Of a stretch of 32,211 nt of DNA, positions 1 through 8,288 are shown one piece after another; the first letter of the stretch is position 1; each line of letters begins with the position of its first letter. Source of the DNA: SAR202 cluster bacterium (lineage in GTDB: Bacteria; Chloroflexota; Dehalococcoidia; Lucifugimonadales; VGZY01); contig VGZY01000028.1 in NCBI GenBank assembly GCA_016872355.1, positions 1 through 32,211 on the forward strand. Direction: 5' to 3'. The position numbers and the translations under genes were made by a program. The notes beneath the pieces were generated by a model. That model was not told where the DNA came from, did not search any database, and saw nothing but the letters and a program-made list of their open reading frames with translations.

Positions 1-52
1 CAAGACTTGCTTTTGAGACATCGATACCGATAAATGTACTCTGACTGGCCAT
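1..52 (-). CDS. IS110-family transposase, N-terminal fragment (runs off the window)
   Basis: On the minus strand an ATG at 52-50 opens a frame reading MASQSTFIGIDVSKASL that leaves the window at position 1. The FIGIDVSKA block is the typical start of IS110-family (DEDD, RuvC-like) transposases; the Asp of GIDVSK is the first catalytic acidic residue. An AAAGGGAC ribosome-binding site lies just upstream. Only 17 codons are present, so completeness and subgroup cannot be judged. The family assignment rests on this motif and on the non-coding, hairpin-rich leader upstream, which is the normal arrangement for IS110 elements. Confidence 0.8.
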   Translation of the reverse strand, partial: MASQSTFIGIDVSKASL

Positions 53-205
53 GATGTCCCTTTCTGTCCCTACCTTGCGGAAGCGAGCTGTCACTAATGA
101 CGCTCAGGCAACTGTTCGGGATCTGTAAGGTGATTTGCGCGGCGGCCTCGCTGAAGGACGGTCTCGACAATGTCGGACCAAGGCCTGATCGGCCTGCCGC
201 GCTAT
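53..205 (-). ncRNA. Candidate bridge (guide) RNA region of the IS110 element
   Basis: In IS110-group elements a structured bridge RNA is made from the non-coding end upstream of the transposase, on the same strand. The equivalent stretch here contains two compact hairpins: AGGCC/GGCCT around a 5-base loop (181-195), and GGTC-CGAC / GTCG-A-GACC around ATT (160-179), 8 bp with one bulge. The location and strand fit the known arrangement. The guide loops cannot be assigned without the donor and target junctions, and no covariance model was run. The boundaries given are approximate. Confidence 0.4.
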
Positions 206-206
206 C

Positions 207-731
207 TCACATTTTATACATCAGCCAGTCTCTTTTTATCTTACAAGGCACGGACCTCAGAGCGGCCTCGTTCATGCGGTTGAGATCGGCCGCCATCCCC
301 GGCGCGCCCAGCTCCGTGGACTTTATGCCGGCGGCCATCTGCTCCATCTGCGCTTCCATGGAGAGGAAGCTGCGCGCCTCGAGCCTCTGGCCAAGGTCGT
401 CGGGCGTTGTGCCGGGCCCGGTCCACCAAAACATGAACGGCGCATTGCGTTCCCTGAACCAGGAAATCGCCTCGTCTATGGCGGAGTCGGCCTCTTCATC
501 GGACAGGCGGGAACGCCATACACCCTTGTACATGGGGTTGGTGGGCGGGCACAGGTGGTAGGCCAGCCGCGGCGTCTCAACGATCTCGCTCCCGGGCTGG
601 GTGGCCATAGCGCGGAAGAGGGCGAAGAGGTTCTCGTCCACTGCGGCGCCGAGCTCGCGGTATGTTGCGTTCATTATCGGGTTATCGCCTTCCAATTGCA
701 CCACCTCGGGCTGCTCCCATCGTGCTCCCAT
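207..731 (-). pseudogene. GNAT-family acetyltransferase, C-terminally truncated
   Basis: The minus-strand frame encodes the N-terminal half of a two-part GNAT-like protein. A helical segment (FALFRAMATQ) is followed by a strand region with PTNPMYKGVWRSRL, FMFWWTGPGTTPDDLGQRLEA and a Met-rich helix. Proteins of this type normally continue into the acetyl-CoA-binding GNAT fold, but here the recognisable sequence ends at ALRSV (about 247) and is followed by a short unrelated tail to a stop at 207. The lost part lies where the IS110 element begins, so disruption by insertion is the simplest reading. The start is uncertain: ATG at 731 or ATG at 674 (MNATYREL). The remaining piece lacks the catalytic fold and is unlikely to be an active acetyltransferase. 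Confidence 0.6.
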
Positions 732-1013
732 CTTCTCTGATTTTCTCACAGTGCGGCAAGCGTGCCGCAGGTGCGTTGACGCTTCTCCCGGGACCGGTCC
801 CCCCTGCCGCCGGAGGACCAGGGCGTTGAGTAGCGCCTGTGCCTGGAACGGGCGGCTTAACGTTTTGATACCTGATTCCGGACCGGACATAGCGAATATC
901 GTAAACACTCGGACTCTCAGGCATGGCGACGAAGAAAGCGTTCAAACCACCCTTTAGCTTGATATCATAGGCTTGGAGAGGTAGTTTGCGCGGGATGAAG
1001 TACCCCCCCCCTT

Positions 1014-1040
1014 TCCTACCGCGAGAAAAGCTGGTATATT
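1014..1040 (+). promoter_or_regulatory. Possible promoter of the RRM gene
   Basis: TATATT at 1035-1040 is a good -10 hexamer; the -35 candidate 17 bases upstream (TTTCCT) is poor. It would give a leader of about 125 bases before the RRM gene, which fits the long leaders of cold-responsive RNA-binding protein genes. The 909-1172 interval otherwise holds only a run of nine C at 1003-1011 and no gene I can support. Confidence 0.3.
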
Positions 1041-1172
1041 CTCCGTGACTCCAGAATCGAGTTTACGCAATTGTCCTGATTCCGGCCTTTTTGTGAACCT
1101 TTCAGCCGTGAAGCTCATGCGACGCTTGCAGACGTTCGATACGGAGAATTCAGTGGCAACCAGGAGCGCCGC

Positions 1173-1493
1173 ATGAAGATCTACGTTGGCAATCTTTCAT
1201 TCTCTGAGACGGACGACTCGCTGAGGCAGACCTTCAGCCAGTTCGGCGAGGTAGTCTCTGCGAGGGTCGTGACCGATCGCGAGACCAACCGGTCGCGAGG
1301 GTTCGGCTTTGTGGAGATGTCGAACGACGCCGAGGCGAAGGCCGCGATCGCGGACCTGAACGGCAAGGAAATCAAGGGCCGGCAGCTGACGGTCAACGAG
1401 GCCAAGCCCCAGGAGCCCCGCACCGGCGGTGGCGGCGGCCGCGGGTTCGGCGGCGGCGGCGGCGGTTTTGGCGGCGGCGCCCCGCGCAGGTAG
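1173..1493 (+). CDS. Single-RRM glycine-rich RNA-binding protein
   Basis: This 106-residue protein is one RNA recognition motif followed by a glycine-rich tail. RNP2 is IYVGNLSF (residues 3-10) and RNP1 is RGFGFVEM (42-49), with the aromatic positions needed for RNA stacking present in both. Residues about 83-104 are almost entirely Gly with Phe and Arg, as in plant and cyanobacterial Rbp proteins. Family members bind single-stranded RNA and are often cold-induced or act in RNA localisation and turnover; the target here is unknown. The start is fixed by AGGAG seven bases upstream of ATG. It is monocistronic, with a strong terminator 30 bases after the stop. Confidence 0.95.
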   Translation: MKIYVGNLSFSETDDSLRQTFSQFGEVVSARVVTDRETNRSRGFGFVEMSNDAEAKAAIADLNGKEIKGRQLTVNEAKPQEPRTGGGGGRGFGGGGGGFGGGAPRR

Positions 1494-1521
1494 TACCGCT
1501 CAGCGGAATTGAATAGAAAAG

Positions 1522-1561
1522 CACGCGGCCCCGATGGGAATCGGGGCCGCGTGTGTTTTTT
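1522..1561. terminator. Intrinsic terminator between the RRM gene and the response regulator
   Basis: A perfect 14-bp GC-rich stem (1522-1535 with 1540-1553) encloses a GGGA loop and is followed on the plus strand by a T run at 1556-1561. On the other side AGAAAAG supplies a short T run for minus-strand transcripts, so the hairpin can also end the response regulator transcript, whose gene stops at 1574. Confidence 0.9.
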
Positions 1562-1573
1562 CGGACGGTCCGG

Positions 1574-1978
1574 CTAGCCCAGGACGGACTTGAGGAAGTC
1601 CATAATCTCCTCTATGGAGAATGGCTTGCCCATGATCCTGTCTGCGCCAAGAGACCGAGCGCGGTCCAGGATACGTCCCTCGGCGGTGCCGCTGAGAACG
1701 ACCGTGGAAACTCCAGGGTACTCCTTGGCCTTGCGCAACACTTCCAGCCCGTCTTCGGGGCCAAGGTTCACGTCCAGGATGACAACAGGGGGCCGCGCGG
1801 CGTCCAGGGCCGCAATGGCGTCCGCCACGTTGGTGGCGGTGATCACTCGGTAGCCGCGACCGGAGATTACCCTGGACACAATCTTGAGCATGGCCGTGTT
1901 ATCGTCCACCACCAGGACGGGCCTATTCGCCTCGTCCGCCCTTTCGGGGGGCGGCAGGCGAAGGCGATTGAGAATCAT
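1574..1978 (-). CDS. Single-domain response regulator (CheY/Spo0F-like receiver)
   Basis: The product is 134 residues and consists of one receiver domain with no output domain. The acidic pocket is D25-D26 (VVDDN), the phosphoacceptor is D69 (VVILDVNLG), the switch Thr/Ser is in LSGT (96-98) and the conserved Lys is K118 (GKPF). The ATG at 1978 has GGAGG just upstream and lies inside the end of the kinase gene, which stops at 1923, giving a 56-base overlap and probable translational coupling. It is the likely phosphotransfer partner of that kinase. With no DNA-binding domain it must act through another protein, which is not visible here. Confidence 0.92.
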   Translation of the reverse strand: MILNRLRLPPPERADEANRPVLVVDDNTAMLKIVSRVISGRGYRVITATNVADAIAALDAARPPVVILDVNLGPEDGLEVLRKAKEYPGVSTVVLSGTAEGRILDRARSLGADRIMGKPFSIEEIMDFLKSVLG

Positions 1979-2711
1979 CACCCTCCAGGCCCGGCAAGGT
2001 GAATGTGAATGCTGCGCCCTTCCCCTCACCCGCGCTCTCCGCCCGTATCTTCCCGCCATGCGCCTCGATTATCCCCTTCGAGATCACCAGCCCCAGCCCG
2101 GTGCCTTCGACGCGCGTGTTGAGACGAGAAAACTTCCTGAAGAGCCTGTCCTGCATCTCCGGCGGTATACCCATGCCGTGGTCCGACACCTTGACCGCAA
2201 CGGCCCCGGCGCGGTACTCGACCTCAACGCGAATCTCTCCTTCCGGCGGAGAGAACTTGTTGGCGTTCGAAAGCAGGTTGGTCAGCACCTGCAATATCCG
2301 GCACCTGTCAGCGCTTACCAGAGGAAGGCTGCTGGGGCAAAGGAGCTCCAGCTTTCGCCGGTTGCCGGTCGAGCGGCGGAAGATGGCTATTGCCTCCTCC
2401 GCCGTCAGGCACAGGTCGAGCGGCTCGGACCTCACGGCCAGGTGGCCGGACTCTACGGCCGATATGTCCAGCAGGTTGTCCAGAAGCTCCTTCATCCGGG
2501 AGACCTGCTCGGAGACGACCTCCCGAAGCTCATCGGCATCGGCGACATCCAGCGGCTGCCCGGCGCGAAGGATGGTTTCCGCCGTGGCCTTGATGACCGC
2601 CAGGGGCGAACGGAGCTCGTGGCTCACCATACCTAGGAACTCGTGCCGCGAGCGCTCCATGTCTTCCAGGACTGTGATGTCCTGGACGGAAACGACCGCT
2701 CCGTCAATCAC
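1923..2711 (-). CDS. Sensor histidine kinase core, N-terminus apparently lost
   Basis: The frame from GTG 2711 encodes a dimerisation/phosphoacceptor domain (SHELRSP, His31) and an HATPase domain: N box NLLSNANKF (about 145-153), G1 DHGMGIP (177-183), F box RLFRKFS and G2 GTGLGL (203-208). All residues needed for ATP binding and autophosphorylation are visible. The first 20 residues (VVSVQDITVLEDMERSR) look like the last strand of a PAS domain, which normally sits upstream in such kinases. No ribosome-binding site precedes the GTG, and an in-frame TAG is at 2741-2739. The protein therefore has a catalytic core but no complete sensor. An internal start at MERSRHEF is the alternative. Confidence 0.8.
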   Translation of the reverse strand: MIDGAVVSVQDITVLEDMERSRHEFLGMVSHELRSPLAVIKATAETILRAGQPLDVADADELREVVSEQVSRMKELLDNLLDISAVESGHLAVRSEPLDLCLTAEEAIAIFRRSTGNRRKLELLCPSSLPLVSADRCRILQVLTNLLSNANKFSPPEGEIRVEVEYRAGAVAVKVSDHGMGIPPEMQDRLFRKFSRLNTRVEGTGLGLVISKGIIEAHGGKIRAESAGEGKGAAFTFTLPGLEGDDSQSPSPAAPRKGGRGE

Positions 2712-2738
2712 CAGCAGGGAAATGCCGATTCCAGATTT

Positions 2739-2830
2739 CTAGTCAGCGCCCCCTGTCCGGCACCTGGAATGTCTTCTTGCCGATGCGGACCTCTTTCATC
2801 GGCCGGGAGCGCGGGCGTTCCTCAGAGGGC
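2739..2830 (-). pseudogene. Remnant of the kinase sensor (PAS) region, frame-broken
   Basis: Between the methyltransferase stop and the kinase GTG, one frame reads KEVRIGKKTFQV (2799-2743), resembling the strand pattern before the end of a PAS domain, then stops at TGA. The continuation SGIGISLLVIDGAVVSVQDIT is in the kinase frame, shifted by one base and preceded by TAG. Joined together they give a plausible PAS ending. This may be a frameshift in a decaying gene or a chance resemblance; the stretch is only about 30 codons. Confidence 0.35.
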
Positions 2831-2859
2831 TGCTGATCGCGAGTCCGTCCCTGCGAGCG

Positions 2860-3843
2860 CTAGCTCCTGGGTCCGGACGGAGGACGGCGGTCCTGGGCCA
2901 CCGGCTTGCGGGCCTCGCGGCCGACGCGGCGCTCACGTGGCTCTGCAGCGGACACTTTGACGGCGCGCACGGCCAGGAAGAGAGGGAATTCGTCGCGAGA
3001 ATGGTTTTCCGCGTCTGCACGGGGGCCGGAGTCGCTGCGCTTGTGGGAAGTCCACCCCTCCATGGCATTCGTCCACAGGCCGGCGGCGCCCATCATTGTG
3101 ACGTATGCCTCTACCGGCCGGTGGTAAGTCCACGTCTGCTTTTCGGACGGCCTCTTGAAAGGACGCATATCTATGGGGATGCGGAGTGGAGAGAGGTACC
3201 TGTCCACCGTGCGGACCTGCAGGCTGCGCTGCTCGTCCCAGAGCCAGCCGGACTGCCTCGGTATCCGGAAAGCGGGGTGGGAGATGACCATGAAGAAGCG
3301 GCCCCCCGGCTTCAGGAGGCGGGCGCACTCCGCGAACATGGGCTCCACGGGGTCGATGTTCTGGGCCGACATTACCGATACAATCGCGTCGAACGGGCCG
3401 GCATCGAGCTTTTTCAGGTCGCGGGCGTCGCCCACGTGGTAAGTGATTTCGGAGGGTGAGCGGCGGCGGGCGATTTCTATGAGCTGGGGTGAGATGTCCA
3501 CGCCCGTCACATCCGCGCCCAGCCTGTAGAGGGTGTTGCTCACCGCGCCCTGGCCACATGCGATATCCAGGACTGCTTCGCCCGGCTTGAGGGCAAGCAG
3601 CTTCACCACGCCCGGGATGATGACGGACTGGTGGAAGTCCGAGCCCTTTTCGCCCACCATGGAGTCGTACCATTCAGCGACGTGGTCCCAGGAGCCCTCC
3701 ACGGCGTCGGCGCGCTCCGGCGGGGCAAAACGCCGGCTGCCGCGGCGAGTGCGGACATCGCCTCGCGCGGCCCCTGCAGGACGTCGCTGGGCGTGCGGTC
3801 GCGCCTGGGAGTTGCCGTGCCTGGACTGTGGGAGATCTGTCAT
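2860..3843 (-). CDS. Class I SAM-dependent methyltransferase
   Basis: This 327-residue protein has a Rossmann-type methyltransferase core at about residues 50-300. Motif I is VLDIACGQG (91-99), the acidic ribose-binding residue is D116 in VTGVDIS, and VGDARDL (137-143) is the adenine-side motif. LLKPGGRFFMVISHP is the usual strand after motif III. The 45-residue N-terminus and the last 40 residues are rich in Arg and Pro and probably disordered. The start is well supported by AGGAGG nine bases before ATG 3843. It lies upstream of the kinase and response regulator on the same strand, 148 bases away. The substrate cannot be inferred; the fold fits small-molecule or quinone-type methyltransferases. 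Confidence 0.88.
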   Translation of the reverse strand: MTDLPQSRHGNSQARPHAQRRPAGAARGDVRTRRGSRRFAPPERADAVEGSWDHVAEWYDSMVGEKGSDFHQSVIIPGVVKLLALKPGEAVLDIACGQGAVSNTLYRLGADVTGVDISPQLIEIARRRSPSEITYHVGDARDLKKLDAGPFDAIVSVMSAQNIDPVEPMFAECARLLKPGGRFFMVISHPAFRIPRQSGWLWDEQRSLQVRTVDRYLSPLRIPIDMRPFKRPSEKQTWTYHRPVEAYVTMMGAAGLWTNAMEGWTSHKRSDSGPRADAENHSRDEFPLFLAVRAVKVSAAEPRERRVGREARKPVAQDRRPPSGPRS

Positions 3844-4019
3844 GTTCTGCTACCTCCTGATAACCCGTTCTTATGGTACTACGTTTTCAAAGTCGTCCCC
3901 ACTTTCTTTGGGCGAGCGCGCCCCTTTCTTGCATTGATTGCGGTCCTTCTGGCATACAGGCCGAATATGTTGTAGATTTAGGACTCGCGGATTCTATTTC
4001 GTCCACGCTTCGTCCGAAT

Positions 4020-7000
4020 ATGCGCCAACTTACAATTCCAAACCTGGTCCGAAAAAGAATCGCCGACGACTGGAAGCTCCTCGTTGCAGTCTTCGCAGGG
4101 GTCCTGGTTGCCGTCACACTAGCCGCAGGCACACCGGTATACCTGACCGCGCTCGATCAACTCGCCTACCAGACCTCGATTAACAGGCTGGACAACGCCA
4201 ACGTTGAAGTGACGGGCGGGAAAGTTATCACGTCCGAGACTTCGCTGCGCGGGGCCGAGGGCGTGCTGGACGCCGCCGTCTCGGAGAACATTGAGGACGT
4301 TTACACAGGCCGAGAGGAGTTCTTCCGGACGGAGACGGGCCTCACTGGCACGCCAGCCAACCCGCTGCCCCCGGGCAACGGCAAGGGCATTGTTGTCGGC
4401 CGCGGATACGTACAGTCCCTGACAAACCTGGAGCAACACTCGCGGTTCCTGGCCGGGCAGATGTCCGGCGACGAGGTGCTGCAGGACGACTTCGGGTGGA
4501 CGATTGAGGCGGTTGTATACGCGGAGACCGCGGTCAAGTTCGGCCTCAGGGTCAACGACGAAGTCCGGTTCTCCCCTTCCCTCTCTTCCAACCAGACAAT
4601 CAAGGCGAAAATCACAGGCGTCTTCGAGCCTCTCTCCCCCACCCCACCCGTGTGGCAGGCCGGCGCCTCCCTCCTGAGTCCCCAGCCGTTGCCCGCGCCG
4701 ACCGAGATCTTCGTGCAGGTCGAGCCCGGGGAGCCGCCCATCACGGTCTTCGCGACGCAGCGGGTGATGGACCGGGTCTTCGAGGAGTGGGCGGTATTCA
4801 CGGCCGTCGGCGGCGAGCAGTACGTCCAGAGCAACCCCTATCTTGCAGGCACGCCTTCCCGGCCGCTGCCGGCAGCGACGGGCGAGGGAGTGTATGCCCT
4901 CGTCGGCCACCTGCACTACCTTTCCAACCTTGGCGACCACATCAGGCTGCGCGAAGGGCGGATGGCAACCGACAGGGTTGAGATGGACCCGAACGGCCCG
5001 TTCATCGAGACGGTGCTGTACCACACCGGAGCGGCCAGGCGCGAGCTCAAGCTGGGCGAGCAGGTGATATTCGCCTCCTCGCTGGGGGCCAACCGGTACA
5101 TCAAGGCAACGGTCGTCGGCATCATGGAGCCGGACGATGTAAACACGCCGTACTGGAGCCGGGCGAGGGCGTTCCTGGACCCTCCTCCGGCAAGCGACAA
5201 GCCGACGCTGGCGCAGGACGGCGACCGCTCGCCTTTACCCCTGTTCGTCACCCGGCACACGCTCTTTGAGTCCATATCGTCTGTCTACCCGGGCATGCTG
5301 GGACAGCCGACCTGGGTGCTGTACCTGGACAAGGACACGATGAAGGTGTGGCCGACCACTGAGGCGCGCGCTCGGCTGCGGGCGTTTGAGCAGGCGATGA
5401 TGGAGTCCGTGCCGGGCTCGCAGACCAACGTTGCACTGGTTCGGTCGCTCACGCGCGAGGGCGAGCGACAGAGCCTCTTCGCCCGCATCCCAATGCTGTT
5501 GCTTCTCACCGTCACGGTCTTCACCGTGCTCTTCCTGCTCAGCGTAGTGATCTCGTACCTGGTTGAGAGCCGGCAGAGCGGCACCGCCTTGCTGCGCTCC
5601 CGCGGGGTAAGCGGAAGACAGCTCCTCGTCCTGTACCTGGCGGAGGGGCTTCTTATTACTGCGCCCTCGATGGTCCTGGCGCCGGTTCTCGCCATTGCCG
5701 CGGTGGCGCTGGCGGGGTATCTACCGTACTTCAGCGATATGACGGGTGGCGGAATTCTGCCTATCGTCCTGGAGCCAGAGCCCTTCGTCGTGAGCTTCGG
5801 GTTGGGTATGGCGTGCCTGGCCACTTTCGTGTTGATGGGCCTGTCCGGCACGCGCGGCGGCCTCCTTGCGCACAAGCTGCGCCAGGCGAGGCCCCTGTCG
5901 CTCCCCCTGTTCCAGCGGTACTACCTGGACGTGGCGCTGATCGTGATCGGCGGCCTCATCTTCTGGGAGCTGCGCGAGCGCGGACAGTTCGCGTCAGGCG
6001 GGCTGTTCACGGATATCAAGGTCAACGAGCCGCTGCTCCTTGCGCCGGTGCTGTTCCTGCTTGTGGTCGCGCTGCTATTCATGCGCTTCTTCCCCATGAT
6101 CGTCCGGTTCGTGGCCGGGGAGTCGACGTCGATAGTCCACCTTGTCGCCGTTGCCTCCGCAGTAGCGCTGGCAGTCGGCATCACTGTGGAGGAGCGAAAT
6201 GCCGGGGATGTTACGGCGTGGCTATGGCCGGTGTTGTGCCTGGCAGCATTCCTTGCGGCCTATGGGGCCACGCAGAACGCGGAGAAGCCGGTGGCAAGGC
6301 TGCTGGGAATCGCCTCGCAGGCGGCGCTCCTGGCGCTGGTGGCGGTGATGAGGCGACCGCTTGACCTGACCGGCCCCATGGTGTTCGCTTTCGGCGGATT
6401 GACGGCCGTAGCGCCGCTGCAGCTTTTCTTCATGGCGCAGCGCGAGCTCATGAAGGTGGCGCCGGTATTCCTCTCCATGGGTCTCTGGAGAATGGCGCGC
6501 AACCCCATGCAGTACACGTGGTTCATCCTCATACTGGTGCTTGCGACCGGACTGGGGATCCTCTCCACAACCGTCGGGGGCACGCTCGAGCGCAGCCGCG
6601 AAGACCGTGTGAGGTACGAGACACCGTCCGACCTCTATGCGAAATTCAGCGAATTCGGCGTCATTGGAGGCATCCCAGCGGTGCGAGAGAACTTCGACAG
6701 CACTCCCGGGATCAACAAGTACTCTCTGGCCCTGAGGCAGCCCGTGGACATCGGCACGACGCGCGCGGACCTCCTCGCCGTGGATACGAGGACATTCGCG
6801 GACACCACCTGGTACCGGAGCGACTTCGCGGACCGCAGCCTGAAGGACATGATGGAGGACCTGCACCCCTCGGAGGGCTTCAGGCCGATACCTATACCTG
6901 TGAACGCCAGCAGCACGATCGGCCTGTGGGTGAAGCCGATTGACTACCTGCCGTTCGTCACGGTCATGGCGCAGGTGGCCGACAGATACGGAGCTATGAC

Positions 7001-8183
7001 CTCGGTTTTCATCGGCCGGCTCAGCTCCGGGGAGTGGCACGAGCTGTCCACCCAGATACCCGAGCACATTGCCCAGCCCAGGACGCTCGTCTCCATACAG
7101 GTCTACGAAGAGGGCGCCTCCGGCCAGTCCGGCGAGGGCGGCGTGCCTGTGACGCCGGGCACGGTGCTCTTCGACGACGTATTCGTAACGACCGAGGATG
7201 GCCGGCGGATCGTGCTGGAGGACTTCGAAGGGCCGTTCAAGTGGACACCGATCTACACGTGGGCCGACCTCACGGAAAGGGTAACGGCCGAGACAGCGGA
7301 CGTGCACAGCGGGCAGGGCGCGCTTCGCTTCTCGTTCACCAACCTCACAGCCAGAGGGCTGCGCGGCTTCTACGTGAAGCCGGCGGACTTCCCCATGCCG
7401 GTACTTGTATCCTCCCGGCTGGCGGAGGCGAACGGCTACAAAGTGGGCGACACCGTCACGGCGCGCATCAACCTTAGGTGGATGCCCGTAGTCATCAAGG
7501 ACATTGTGGACTACTTCCCCACAGTCGCGCCGACAAGCGCCGGATTCATGGTTGCCGACATTAACGCCGTGATGGGCCACATGAACAACCTGATGGACTT
7601 TTACAACGAGAGGCCGCACGAGGCTTTCATTGAAGCCGACCCGACGATGCATGAGTCCATCACATCGGCTATCAACGAATTCACAACACGGACGGGCGGC
7701 GTGTCGGACGCTACGGCGGAGCTGGAATCGTTGCGGAGCGACCCGCTGACCATCGCCGGATGGGAGCCGCTGGCGCTGCTGGCGCCCCTCATAGGGCTTC
7801 TGGCCGCCGCGGTTGGATATGTGACCTACCTTCTCCTTTTCGCCAAGCGGAGCGGAAAAGAGATGGGCTCACTGCGGTTCGTGGGACTTTCACGGGGACA
7901 GCTTGCGAGCCTCCTGGGGTTTGAGCACCTGGCAGTCGCGGCGATCGGCCTGGGGATTGGCACCTGGGCTGGAATGCAGATGAGCCGGATGATGGTATCG
8001 CCGCTGGCCGTCACTGAGAACGGCGACCCGTTGCTGCCGCCGTTTATCCTCACGACAGACATGGCGGCGCTATCGCTCACCTATGTGGCGCTGGCGGCGC
8101 TATTCCTGGCGGCGGTGTTCCTGCTGAATCGTGGCATCGGCCGCCTGAGCCTGATATCGATAGCCAGAGGCGGGGAAGTGTAG
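4020..8183 (+). CDS. Giant FtsX-like ABC transporter permease (1387 aa)
   Basis: An inner-membrane permease of the FtsX/MacB type. After TM1 (residues about 20-45) there is a large extracytoplasmic region holding two related modules: VVGRGYVQSLTNLEQHSRF near 125 and ALVGHLHYLSNLGDHIRL near 290. A first FtsX membrane block starts near 490 and is followed by several more helices to about 760. Another helix (about 831-853) precedes a second extracytoplasmic domain carrying a beta-rich insert near 1050 (VLFDDVFVTTEDGRRIVLED). The final FtsX block (about 1250-1387) includes FAKRSGKEMGSLRFVGLSRG. No nucleotide-binding subunit is encoded nearby. ATG 4020 is chosen because the protein proper begins MRQLTIPNLVRKR; no clear ribosome-binding site precedes it. 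It probably handles lipids, lipoproteins or peptides by analogy with MacB/LolE. Confidence 0.85.
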   Translation: MRQLTIPNLVRKRIADDWKLLVAVFAGVLVAVTLAAGTPVYLTALDQLAYQTSINRLDNANVEVTGGKVITSETSLRGAEGVLDAAVSENIEDVYTGREEFFRTETGLTGTPANPLPPGNGKGIVVGRGYVQSLTNLEQHSRFLAGQMSGDEVLQDDFGWTIEAVVYAETAVKFGLRVNDEVRFSPSLSSNQTIKAKITGVFEPLSPTPPVWQAGASLLSPQPLPAPTEIFVQVEPGEPPITVFATQRVMDRVFEEWAVFTAVGGEQYVQSNPYLAGTPSRPLPAATGEGVYALVGHLHYLSNLGDHIRLREGRMATDRVEMDPNGPFIETVLYHTGAARRELKLGEQVIFASSLGANRYIKATVVGIMEPDDVNTPYWSRARAFLDPPPASDKPTLAQDGDRSPLPLFVTRHTLFESISSVYPGMLGQPTWVLYLDKDTMKVWPTTEARARLRAFEQAMMESVPGSQTNVALVRSLTREGERQSLFARIPMLLLLTVTVFTVLFLLSVVISYLVESRQSGTALLRSRGVSGRQLLVLYLAEGLLITAPSMVLAPVLAIAAVALAGYLPYFSDMTGGGILPIVLEPEPFVVSFGLGMACLATFVLMGLSGTRGGLLAHKLRQARPLSLPLFQRYYLDVALIVIGGLIFWELRERGQFASGGLFTDIKVNEPLLLAPVLFLLVVALLFMRFFPMIVRFVAGESTSIVHLVAVASAVALAVGITVEERNAGDVTAWLWPVLCLAAFLAAYGATQNAEKPVARLLGIASQAALLALVAVMRRPLDLTGPMVFAFGGLTAVAPLQLFFMAQRELMKVAPVFLSMGLWRMARNPMQYTWFILILVLATGLGILSTTVGGTLERSREDRVRYETPSDLYAKFSEFGVIGGIPAVRENFDSTPGINKYSLALRQPVDIGTTRADLLAVDTRTFADTTWYRSDFADRSLKDMMEDLHPSEGFRPIPIPVNASSTIGLWVKPIDYLPFVTVMAQVADRYGAMTSVFIGRLSSGEWHELSTQIPEHIAQPRTLVSIQVYEEGASGQSGEGGVPVTPGTVLFDDVFVTTEDGRRIVLEDFEGPFKWTPIYTWADLTERVTAETADVHSGQGALRFSFTNLTARGLRGFYVKPADFPMPVLVSSRLAEANGYKVGDTVTARINLRWMPVVIKDIVDYFPTVAPTSAGFMVADINAVMGHMNNLMDFYNERPHEAFIEADPTMHESITSAINEFTTRTGGVSDATAELESLRSDPLTIAGWEPLALLAPLIGLLAAAVGYVTYLLLFAKRSGKEMGSLRFVGLSRGQLASLLGFEHLAVAAIGLGIGTWAGMQMSRMMVSPLAVTENGDPLLPPFILTTDMAALSLTYVALAALFLAAVFLLNRGIGRLSLISIARGGEV

Positions 8184-8184
8184 G

Positions 8185-8270
8185 AAATTACGAATTACAA
8201 ATTACAAGTTACAAGTTACAAGTCAGAAAGGCAGGCCGCTTAACTGTTTTCAATTCGTAATTCGTAATTT
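8185..8270. repeat. AT-rich heptamer tandem and inverted repeat between the two permease genes
   Basis: The left part contains successive 7-base units of the form AATTACG/AATTACA/AGTTACA (about 8186-8220). The right part carries the complementary GTAATTC units. A perfect 14-bp inverted repeat pairs 8185-8198 with 8257-8270. The sequence is far AT-richer than its surroundings. It may fold as a long hairpin in the message linking the two permease genes. Confidence 0.8.
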
Positions 8271-8288
8271 GTTATTCTCAGAGTGCTT

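Larger units (their letters stand above)
1..247 (-). mobile_element. Non-coding end and 5' part of an IS110-family element
   Basis: The transposase start at 52 is preceded on the minus strand by about 195 bases without a convincing gene. This stretch separates the transposase from the point where the acetyltransferase homology stops (about 247). IS110-type insertion would explain both the missing C-terminus of that gene and the AT-richer junction sequence. The exact element end is not determined: IS110 elements have no conventional terminal inverted repeats, and the other end is outside the window. Confidence 0.6.

Noticed and set aside
287-296. Non-canonical Lys in the biotin carboxylase EMNKR motif as a sign of inactivity (residue numbers of the accC product).
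   Set aside because: The changed position is not one of the catalytic residues; the flanking Glu, Asn, Arg, Gln and Glu and the catalytic Arg337 are all present.
682-945. 87-codon minus-strand ORF upstream of the acetyltransferase fragment.
   Set aside because: It overlaps the better-supported acetyltransferase frame and is Pro/Gly/Arg-rich without any motif.
4119-5024. Long minus-strand ORFs opposite the permease genes (also at 6222-7652 and 9995-10870).
   Set aside because: They are shadows of GC-rich coding sequence with Arg, His and Val-rich, motif-free translations. The plus-strand proteins are clearly real.
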